Shown in pieces: positions 57,501 to 64,000 of a stretch of DNA of 64,000 bases (positions are counted from its first letter, which is position 1; each line of letters opens with the position of its first letter). The notes under the pieces were generated by a model. The model searched no databases. It was given only the letters and a program-made list of their open reading frames with translations, and had not been told where the DNA came from. The DNA comes from Sinotaia quadrata. Lineage: Eukaryota > Mollusca > Gastropoda > Architaenioglossa > Viviparidae. Location: assembly GCA_028829895.1 (NCBI GenBank), contig CM054179.1, positions 39,302,617 to 39,366,616 of the forward strand, given 5' to 3'. Both the position numbers and the translations under genes were made by a program.

Positions 57501-60500
57501 ATATGCGATTAAACAGAAAGTATCTTTATAGATATAGGTAGAGTATAGTTTGCTGATCATTTTGATATGTGAACCAATTCTGTATGATGTATAATTTCAG
57601 AGATATGACCATTTGCTTGTTTACGTTTTCTGTAATAAACTTCGTTAATGCTGTTTTTTGGCTAAAATTTGCTGAAATGGTCATTTTCAGCATCCAATAA
57701 TTTCCACATTTTCTTTGCAATGCCTTTAGAAAAAAATAGGCATTAACTATATGGTACATGATTTAATAATATGCATTTTGGATGTACTTTGTGCATCAGT
57801 TGCATATGTTATGATGCCATGAATGTTCCTTTTTGTTGCGTTTTGTGAGCAATTTTATGAAACAAAAGCCTATTTTCTTTTGCAATTTATAATAAACTGA
57901 AAAGTAAATTTTGCATTATATCTGGTTTTTCTTGTTGTATGTCACTATGTTTATTAGAATTATTAGATTGTTTTTCAGTGAGGTTTATATCTTTCTTGTA
58001 ATAAACTTGTAAAATCACTCATTCATTACGTCTAAAAAAAGTTGACCACAAATAACGACACTAAATTTGTGATATCTCAAAAAGTATTATAGCTATCATC
58101 ATAATTTTTTCTGTACAACCTTATTTCATCAGAACACACATTTTGAGCATAAAACATTTGTACAATATCAAGTAGAAAAAAATGAGTGGGACTACCTAAT
58201 TAGACTAGAGAAAAAACAGTGAAAGTCTTCCTGTAACATTTAAAATGTTATTAAAAAGACATTATTCTTCAATAAGCATGCTTTGTTAATTAAGAATTAG
58301 ATATGATTAATATTATTATTTTTAATGTTTTATGCATTTCTTTTGTCTTCAATGTATGTGTATTTATTATCATGCCTTCTAAAATTCTATTATAATAATG
58401 TGTGTACTGCGTAATCACAAAATATCAACGGCTAATTTACAAATACATGTATATATATAGGCCTATATATATTTCTAATTTTTTATTATTTTTTTAGCAG
58501 AAATGATTAAAATAAAAAATTCGACTAAATCAAAATGTTCACAATTCCGTAAATTACTTTCAAACAAATTTGACTCAGGATAATTTCTTTATCGCCGATG
58601 ATCTTTTGTTTTAAAACTTGTGTCACTTTTTTTTTAAAATAAATTTTGAAGCCTTACATATTATATAAGAATAATTACAACGGATTCTAGAAAAATGATT
58701 ATTTGAACCTCAATGCGGTTTCAAACATAGGCCTACCGTTATTGAAAACGCCAATCTTTTTCCTAGCATTGCAATATAATTCGTCAAAGTAGCTCGTTTT
58801 GGACGGATAATTTCTGAAGAAAATTGCATAGACTGTCTTACATGTAAGTTGAATGTTATTTATTAAAGTAAATATTTCGTAATTGTCACGCATATACTAT
58901 CACTATGTGGCCGCCATTTTGAAAAAGCGAACTTCGTCTATCGGTCGAACGGGCAGTAAAAATGTTATGAACCGAATTTGCTTATCCCGCTAAGCTCTGA
59001 CTTCTCAACATAAAAAATATTTAAAGAAAATGTTTATTTCACGAGCGAAATTCTGTTTTGTCAACTAAAATTAATAACGGCCGACGAATAAGATTCCGGA
59101 AGTGTTAGAAAAGGACTCGTATGCTGAAGAGCTCATAGCAGACGACAGAGAAGCAGTTAGAGTTACGCCGCCGTTAGCTCTATTGAACGCACGGTAAGTT
59201 TTTCGTCCTGTCATAATCGATCGTGAAAAAAAAAATTGAAAATGAAAATGAAAGCGGAAGATTTCTTTTGGAAGCGGAAGAGCGGGAGATTCGAGGTAAA
59301 AGCGGGAGATTCTTCCGCTAAAAGCGGAAGGTAGGCAGGTATGCTGTGACCATCAACAGAACCATATATAGACTTCTGTGACCATCAATTAGAACCATTT
59401 ATAACCACTTAAAATCACTGTAACAAGCAAAAGAACCATATATAACCAATTAAAGCCATTGTGATAACCTGATAAATGCGAGAACTGTAAATAAACATGA
59501 TAAACCTGCTAGAGCCATAAATAACTACTTAAAATCACTGACAACCTGCTAGAACCATATTACAACTTACAAGTATTAACAACTTAATAGAGCCATATAT
59601 GACCAATTACAGCTACTGACAACCTGTTAGAGCCATCTCTAACCTCTTCAAACCACAATGACAAGGTGCTAGAGCCACCTATTTATCACAAATCTACTGG
59701 GTTAACTTGATAGAGCCTTATCTCTAACCTCTTCAAGCCACTATGACAATCTGCTAGAGCCATCTATAACAAATAACCACAAAGTCAGCCTGTCATGCAA
59801 AGCCAAAGTTCATACCATGAATGTAGAATGATAAAATCTGAAAGAAAAAAAAACACAAATATGCAAATGCCTCTAGTATTCAACTCCATCTATAAGAACT
59901 ATCTGCAAAACTATGAAGAAAACTAGTTTCTCACTGTGTTGGTCTTTTCCTTGTTTTCCTCTGGCAATGGCAGTCCTTCCAACTGTGCCTGGATGGTTGT
60001 GTTCAGGATAGCACATCTGACAAACATAACAGTTCAAATGTATAAATGTATAAATATTCAATGTATAAATAACACACTAGAACATTAATAAATTATGCAC
60101 TTGATTTGTGCTTCAAGTTTTTGCAATTTAAATATCAACAGCAAAAAAAAATGAAACTAACATTTTCAATTGACATTCTGAAGGCTATACTAACAAGTAT
60201 TTATCCTTACTCCCTCAAGTATGAAAATGGTTGGCCAGAATGTAAACAAAACTTTAAAAAAAAATTACTCATTAGGCTCATTCTTTAAATATAACAATCA
60301 GAGAAATGCATAAACATCAAAGATGATTTTCAGGATTTCGATACTGATTAAATTTGCAAATTCTTTACATATACCAATAACATTTTTATTAGAATATGTA
60401 AACACTCTCCAAGTTTTAACATCTTTCCCACACAATGTTATAATGATTGCTGATGTGCATTAAGTTATGCAGTGGTACTGACATTAAATATCCGTTCAAC

Positions 60501-63500
60501 AAAACAAAACAATAAAAAAATAAAACTTGCTAGGTGTAATTAACTGTGATTGTTCAAATTTCAAAGTAATTTGTTATAAACAAAGAGCAGCATCTACCTT
60601 TAATACAATTACCCCATGGCTTACTCACTTAAAAGAAATGAGGAATGATGAAAAGCAGAAATCAACAGAAAAACCATAAACATCTGAAAAGCCTAATGAA
60701 CACATTAGACAGTTATTCACAAGGAGCCCTAAAGAAATCTATTAGAGAATAAATATTCACTTGCACTTCACATAATGGTGGTGGTTGTAAATAAATGTAT
60801 GTTTCAAGTGTGTTTATTACTAAGACAAATTTTTCCCCAACAAATTTTAATGCAATCAAAATTTATTATTTGTAAGTAAAATTAAACCAAAACTACCATG
60901 TAGAATGCACTGCAGAAGTGCATAAATTCACAAGTATATAAAATGCAACAAAGATAATAATATCTATAACATTTCAACTCATTATTTTAGGAACTAATAT
61001 ACACCCACTTGCTATCTAGTATGTTCAAAGTGGTTACACAGAATTGTTTAATTACATAACATAATTATATATTGAATTATTAAAAATTTATGTCACTGTT
61101 TTGCAAATTAGCCTGGTGAACAAATTGTACATGAAGATTTCAGGTAAAAATTATCATTTATTTTTTAATCCAAGCAACATCTACTGTATCATCCATCCAT
61201 CATGCATCAAAAATATTTGTAATTATTAACTCATCCCTAAATTATCCTAAGTGGGGTTGCCTTTTTTTTGATCAATTATAATTATCCTAAGTGGGTTGCT
61301 TTTTGTTTGATCCTCAGTTATAATTATCCTAAGTGGGGTTGCTTTTTGTTTGATTAATTATAATGATTTCTTGATGTATAAAATATATGTGGTATACAGA
61401 TTTCAGTCATTCATTTGTCTCTCAAAACACAAACTCAATGTTACTTATGAAATTCACATCTGGTGGAAATGCTCTAGGCAATTATTATGTTTTAGTTATT
61501 ATTTATTCATTAATATATATTTTTAATTATGTCTGGATAAAATTACTTTTAATACTTATGCATAAACATATATGCAATTTTAGTTAAATTCATTTGTAGG
61601 AACTGTCTATATTCATTGTTATGAAAAAATAACTATAAACAATTTAAAAATAAACAAATAAAAATGATAATAATAAATATAAACATACATACTTTTAGAC
61701 TTTACAAAAACCTGATTGTTTCTATGCTAATTTGTAATTATAAATGTTACCCCACAAGCATGTAAAACCATGCACAAATGAATTATTCAAGGCAAAAATA
61801 GGTTTATGATGAACAGGGTTGATTAAAAAAAATAACTTAAATTTAAACAGATTTTCGATAAATAATATTGCCGAAAAACACAATATTTGGGTTATTAAAT
61901 ACTTAAATAACGTTTTCTAAATGTAATTCTAAATCATATATTTTAAAAAATAATGTTTAATCAATTATAATTTTATTGTAGCAATATTCTTTGTGGCTAA
62001 AAATAATTTACTAATTCAGATTGTAAACAAAGACACAAAATTTAGAATAAACAATTACAGATCAGATTATGATAATGACTTTTCTAGTGCTTCCTTCTGA
62101 TGTATTTTCTTTATAATATTTATTTTGAAATTTTAAGGAAGCTACCATGTTCTATATTTATAAAGGTCACTCAAAAATCACGGCAACAAAAAGAAATTCT
62201 TCAGAAGTAAAATAATCAACTTTGCTTTTAATTCCAAGAACTTCAGTTTAATACACTAATAAATAAGTTAGGAATCAGAAGGCCCTGAAAACAAGAAATG
62301 AAAATCATAATAAAACATAATTTGTCTTGAATGAAGATTAGATATATAATAACAAGTAAGCCATTAATGCAAAAAAATATAACTTACAAATGATTTTCTT
62401 TATTTGGTCCAAAATTTTCATTGACGTCACGTTGCAGGTGAATAGCTAAATGCGGAATGCGTAAAATTGGACGTGAAAGGTTCACAAGTCGATGTGTCAG
62501 ATCGTCTCCTTCCTATGTTAAAAAATATCATCTGCTTACAACAAGGGGTTTACAGTACACTCAGTATTACAAGAGATTTACAGTACACTCAGTATTACAA
62601 CAAAATATTTACAGTACACTCTACATTACAAGAGATTTACAGTACACTCAGTACATATGTATTACAACAAGGGATTTACAGTACACTCAACAATACAACA
62701 AGAGATTTACAGTACACTCAACATTACAACAAGAGATTTACAGCATACTCAACATTACAACAAGGAATTTACAGTACACTCGACATTACAAGGAATTTAC
62801 AGTACACTCAACATTACAACAAGAGCTATATGTGTAATTACAGTACACTCAACATTACAAGGGATTTACAGTACACTCAATCTTAACAAGGGATTTACAG
62901 TACACTCAATGTTACAAGGGATTTACAGTACATCAACATTACAACAGAGGATTACAATACAGTCAACATTAATAGATACATGGTCAGTACTAATAGTAAT
63001 GGAGGATTAAAAGTTTATAAGAAAATTAATAAACATTTATGTTTTTAAAATACAATTTAAAAACAATTATATGTTTGGCAAAGCATGATTTACTGCAGAT
63101 TAATAAATATCAATGCACTATTTATAATTTTGCTTGTATTTGAAGAGTGACGTTTTGTCTTAATTACAATACTAATTGCGAAGATTATTTTTGTCTCTAA
63201 AATGTCCTTGGACAACAAAGGAACATAAAACTAGATTTTACTTTTTTTAGTAATTTAAATAGAAACTGCTTTATTACAAAAGTCATGAAACAATGACCAA
63301 CCATTAGTCATTTAAAAATATTAATTCATTAATAAATAAAATATATGTAACAAGATTCATTGACTGTGGTTTGCTTAAAGATAAAAAAAAAAATGAAAAA
63401 ATAAGATATAGGGCACAAAAGGTATGCACATCTAAATGGAGTTGAAACAATTATTCCCAGGAATTAAGTGTGGAGTGGATTTTGAGGCACATTCAAGATA

Positions 63501-64000
63501 AATAACTCTATCAAACTCAAAATAGTTACTTCTAACAGTTCACTTATATTTAAACAGATAGTACTAATACTACTAGAACAAAAACATTGGCAGATCTCTG
63601 GAAAAGAAATGTATGAAAGGAATCACACTAAAGCAGGGGTCACCAACCTTTCGATACTGAGAGCTACTTCATGGGTACTGAGTCATACGAAGGGCTACCA
63701 GTTTGATACACTCTTCTAGTTTGCCTTTATACATTATTAATAATGTAAGACTTAGAAAAAGGCCTGCGGGCGACTCATATGGTCTTTGCGGGCGACTTGG
63801 TGCCCGCGGGCACCGTGTTGGTGACCCTGCACTAAAGGTTAACAATAACAAACCTACCAAAATGGCCATTTTCATAAGTTTTATAGACACCATACCTTTA
63901 CAATGACCCTGCCTGCAACAGTCAGATCACGGTCAAACCAAGTGTTCCAGATACCACCTCCATAACATTCAACTCCCACCTGGCAAAAACCTTTGGACAC
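42453..64000 (-). CDS. DNPEP: Aspartyl aminopeptidase (peptidase family M18), 3' part of gene; 5' end outside window
   Basis: Ten minus-strand exons give the last 365 residues (human about 475): 63896-64000 (cut by the window edge), 62388-62512, 59935-60016, 53738-53923, 51061-51141, 50323-50483, 48209-48248, 46521-46622, 46027-46194 and 42453-42500. The enzyme is a cytosolic, dodecameric, zinc-dependent exopeptidase that removes N-terminal Asp or Glu from peptides. Visible family blocks are [101 protein letters not shown] and [12 protein letters not shown]. Metal and catalytic residues expected from the family fall in RLDNL, DNEE, ISAD and SMHS and are all present; the first metal-ligand histidine lies upstream of the window. 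Phases match at every junction. Introns total more than 20 kb and are rich in transposons. Confidence 0.95.
42501..45540 (-). other. Last DNPEP intron with an unassigned coding-like island
   Basis: Mostly AT-rich. The block at 43560-44240 has higher GC and overlapping open frames on both strands ([20 protein letters not shown]... on plus; a 118-codon frame on minus). I do not recognise it. It may be an old retroposed insert or a transposon remnant. Confidence 0.35.
44505..45290. repeat. Two short tandem arrays in the DNPEP last intron
   Basis: At 44510-44620 a 37-bp unit, ctctcttgtaatatttattt, occurs 3 times. At 44940-45290 a ~120-bp unit containing gtcagataaagactaatgtt occurs about 3 times. 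Confidence 0.88.
45545..46045 (-). repeat. ~55-60 bp tandem repeat derived from the DNPEP exon donor junction
   Basis: About nine copies, counting the true one, of the minus-strand junction CTGATCTTTATAAG, gttagttttcagg. Most intronic copies read TATAAAGTAAGTTTTCAGG, so they contain a consensus GTAAGT donor. Confidence 0.93.
46027..46194 (-). CDS. DNPEP: DNPEP exon with catalytic SMHS block
   Basis: It encodes [20 protein letters not shown] then [20 protein letters not shown] and HATDLYK. The histidine of SMHS is the last metal ligand. The donor is gttagt. About eight downstream copies of the exon end carry the stronger-looking donor gtaagt. Confidence 0.96.
46521..46622 (-). CDS. DNPEP: DNPEP exon
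   Basis: It encodes [20 protein letters not shown] then [14 protein letters not shown], matching human [20 protein letters not shown]. The acceptor is tttatcag and the donor gtaact. Confidence 0.94.
46623..48208 (-). other. DNPEP intron
   Basis: AT-rich, no element recognised. Confidence 0.5.
48209..48248 (-). CDS. DNPEP: DNPEP 40-nt exon
   Basis: A very small exon encoding [13 protein letters not shown], the counterpart of human DKHEENHRPLFHK. The acceptor is tgttccag and the donor gtttgtag. It was found by its fit to the gap in phase and sequence between the flanking exons. Confidence 0.9.
49318..49627. mobile_element. hAT-type MITE (310 bp)
   Basis: It starts CAGGAGTATGCAACCTTTCA and ends gtcagttactgacccctg. 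The hAT-like inverted repeat is degenerate. The flanking 8-bp repeats CCCTAGGA and CTTTAGGA match at 6 of 8 positions, indicating an older insertion in a DNPEP intron. Confidence 0.75.
50323..50483 (-). CDS. DNPEP: DNPEP exon with ISAD metal motif
   Basis: It encodes [20 protein letters not shown] then [20 protein letters not shown] and PNY. The acceptor is tttggacag. A degenerate copy of the acceptor and first exon bases sits 85 bp upstream. Confidence 0.95.
50484..50590 (-). repeat. Degenerate upstream copy of a DNPEP exon acceptor
   Basis: On the minus strand the string gcaattttggacag plus GTGGGTTCT occurs at the true acceptor and again 85 bp upstream. There the copied exon start continues GTTATGCATGGGGAACAGATT and then degenerates. 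Confidence 0.9.
51061..51141 (-). CDS. DNPEP: DNPEP exon with DNEE active-site motif
   Basis: It encodes [20 protein letters not shown] then SLFDNEE. The paired glutamates include the catalytic general base of the family. The acceptor is tttttcag and the donor gtaaga. Confidence 0.95.
51142..53737 (-). other. DNPEP intron with tandem repeats
   Basis: From about 52320 to 52925, ~55-60 bp degenerate units contain cctactgattgctaattc and aaaactacaagaactg. The remainder is unique AT-rich sequence without a recognised element. Confidence 0.75.
53738..53923 (-). CDS. DNPEP: DNPEP exon with metal-ligand RLDNL
   Basis: It encodes [20 protein letters not shown], then [20 protein letters not shown] and [22 protein letters not shown] carries the bridging aspartate of M18 enzymes. 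The donor is gtacta. Confidence 0.95.
54185..54351. repeat. Left part of an interrupted tandem array
   Basis: Units contain agaaccatatatagactact and gtgaccatcagct. The array resumes at 59344 after the large insertion. Confidence 0.9.
56083..56176 (+). CDS. Candidate first exon of a gene inside the nested element
   Basis: After the acceptor-like tttcactttcag there is ATG and [20 protein letters not shown] then [11 protein letters not shown]. It ends at the donor-like gtaagc (an alternative gtaata lies 12 nt earlier). Higher GC than its surroundings. No family recognised. The phase does not join cleanly to the frame at 56631, so another exon or a different acceptor would be needed. Confidence 0.3.
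56631..56819 (+). CDS. Candidate terminal exon of a gene inside the nested element
   Basis: An open frame of 62 codons reads [20 protein letters not shown] then [20 protein letters not shown] and [20 protein letters not shown], ending CD-stop. AATAAA follows at 56855-56860. KWG occurs twice (FKWGDTM, FKWGLRM). The mix of charged and aromatic residues looks protein-like, but I recognise no family. Confidence 0.35.
   Translation: MEQHRNKNIFKWGDTMDCDDVDAKFVFKWGLRMETTNGRTWTAVDYSALQEEFSIYKNMYCD
57200..57620. repeat. ~175-bp block repeated about 2.5 times in the nested element
   Basis: gatgtatactttcagagatg and gactgtttatccgttttaat recur at about 57240, 57415 and 57590 with few changes. Confidence 0.93.
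58895..59200 (+). promoter_or_regulatory. CpG-containing promoter-like segment at right end of the 5-kb insertion
   Basis: gccgccattttg at 58910-58921 is a YY1-type motif. It is followed by GC-richer sequence and an open frame ([20 protein letters not shown] then [13 protein letters not shown]) that ends at a GTAAGT donor at 59194. It could be a captured host promoter and first exon, or the element's own 5' gene end. Confidence 0.3.
59344..59790. repeat. Right part of the interrupted tandem array
   Basis: ctgtgaccatcaacagaacc and further degenerate units of gctagagccatctataacca continue the array seen at 54185-54351. Confidence 0.88.
59935..60016 (-). CDS. DNPEP: DNPEP exon
   Basis: It encodes [20 protein letters not shown] then NKEKTNT, a variable region of the family (human PILATAIQEELEKG). 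The acceptor is tttgtcag and the donor gtgaga. Phase is exact on both sides. Confidence 0.88.
60017..62387 (-). other. DNPEP intron
   Basis: AT-rich unique sequence apart from a ~45-bp repeat, three copies, containing attatcctaagtggggttgc at 61245-61360. No gene or transposon end recognised. Confidence 0.6.
62388..62512 (-). CDS. DNPEP: DNPEP exon
   Basis: It encodes [20 protein letters not shown] then [11 protein letters not shown], almost identical in layout to human [20 protein letters not shown]. The acceptor is taacatag and the donor gtaagt. A tandem array occupies the intron just upstream of the acceptor. Confidence 0.95.
62535..62965. repeat. ~30-bp tandem repeat beside a DNPEP acceptor
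   Basis: About 14 copies of agatttacagtacactcaac plus attacaacaag, starting about 25 bp upstream (in transcript sense) of the acceptor at 62513. Confidence 0.95.
63634..63829. mobile_element. hAT-type MITE (196 bp) with perfect target duplication
   Basis: It starts CAGGGGTCACCAACCTTTCG and ends GTTGGTGACCCTG. The flanking 8-bp duplication CACTAAAG (63626-63633 and 63830-63837) is perfect. GC-richer interior (gcgggcgacttggtgcccgc). It lies 66 bp from a DNPEP exon. Confidence 0.93.
63896..64000 (-). CDS. DNPEP: DNPEP exon, truncated by window edge
   Basis: Open from the window edge; it encodes [20 protein letters not shown] then [11 protein letters not shown], matching human [20 protein letters not shown]. 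The donor is gtatgg. Confidence 0.94.

Larger units (their letters stand above)
55481..58198. mobile_element. Nested 2.7-kb inverted-repeat element
   Basis: It begins TAGGTAGTCCCAC and ends with the perfect inverse GTGGGACTACCTA. It is flanked by ATTAGAC at 55474-55480 and 58199-58205 (a 7-bp duplication, or up to 9 bp if the shared TA is assigned to the target). The inverted repeat is only 13 bp. The interior has two coding-like segments and a triplicated ~175-bp block. The superfamily could not be named. Confidence 0.8.
54352..59343. mobile_element. 5-kb DNA transposon-like insertion (family unassigned)
   Basis: It interrupts a tandem array whose units continue on both sides. The ends are CAGACCTGCCTACC and, on the opposite strand, CATACCTGCCTACC. 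A 6-bp repeat CTGTGA lies on each side (54346-54351 and 59344-59349), though it also occurs in the array units. Each end has a subterminal hairpin: CTGGTctaaaACCAG on the left, CTTCCGCtaaaaGCGGAAG on the right. Subterminal repeats of the type accagaagatttt and gcggaagatttc are also present. No transposase was recognised. A second element (55481-58198) is nested inside. Confidence 0.75.

Noticed and set aside
62457..63010. Frames of [12 protein letters not shown] type
   Set aside because: Run through a 30-bp tandem array just upstream of a DNPEP acceptor.
63669..63906. Open frames on both strands over the 196-bp MITE
   Set aside because: They span the inverted ends of a non-autonomous hAT element.
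1..64000. tRNA, rRNA or snRNA genes
   Set aside because: No cloverleaf with matching A and B boxes and no rRNA or snRNA core was seen by eye; a covariance-model scan would be needed to exclude them.

Overview
This is a eukaryotic, AT-rich, intron-rich nuclear window. Three animal genes are split into many short exons with canonical GT/AG junctions, separated by introns packed with minisatellites, microsatellites and DNA transposons. The protein sequences, the abundance of hAT and Tc1/mariner-pogo type elements and the repeat style suggest an invertebrate, most likely a lophotrochozoan such as a mollusc. That placement is inference; no species-specific marker was recognised.

Layout. Positions 1-5700 hold no convincing gene. 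They contain at least six different tandem-repeat arrays and two (CA)n tracts. From 5712 to about 15335 (+ strand) lies a complete SLC34-type sodium/phosphate cotransporter gene: 10 exons, 795 codons, both QSSS signature motifs, and a polyadenylation signal near 15330. Converging on it from the minus strand is a complete IQCB1 (nephrocystin-5) gene, 37353 down to 15544, with 14 exons and 590 codons against about 598 in human. Its introns contain a 733-bp hAT relic with a perfect 8-bp target duplication, a second hAT fragment, two pogo-like elements sharing one TA, and several VNTR arrays. Positions 37354-42452 are intergenic and probably include the long 3'UTR of the next gene. From 42453 to the window edge (minus strand) is aspartyl aminopeptidase (DNPEP, peptidase M18), with 10 exons covering the C-terminal 365 residues. 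Its 5' exons lie beyond position 64000. One of its introns carries a 5-kb transposon-like insertion with a second 2.7-kb inverted-repeat element nested inside. Two short hAT-type MITEs lie in other DNPEP introns.

The three genes act in unrelated processes: phosphate uptake at the plasma membrane, the ciliary transition zone, and cytosolic peptide trimming. Nothing suggests a functional cluster. All exon boundaries were derived by reading the strand, matching phase across each junction, and comparing with the known human protein families from memory. No alignment was run.

The most unusual signal is recurrent. In three places tandem copies in an intron are built from the adjacent exon-intron junction, so they carry duplicated splice donors or acceptors: 21334-21480, 45545-46045 and 50484-50590. 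A related array at 23640-24030 carries donor-like and acceptor-like motifs in each unit. The nested 5-kb/2.7-kb insertion, with an unassigned spliced-looking gene inside, is the best candidate for something undescribed.
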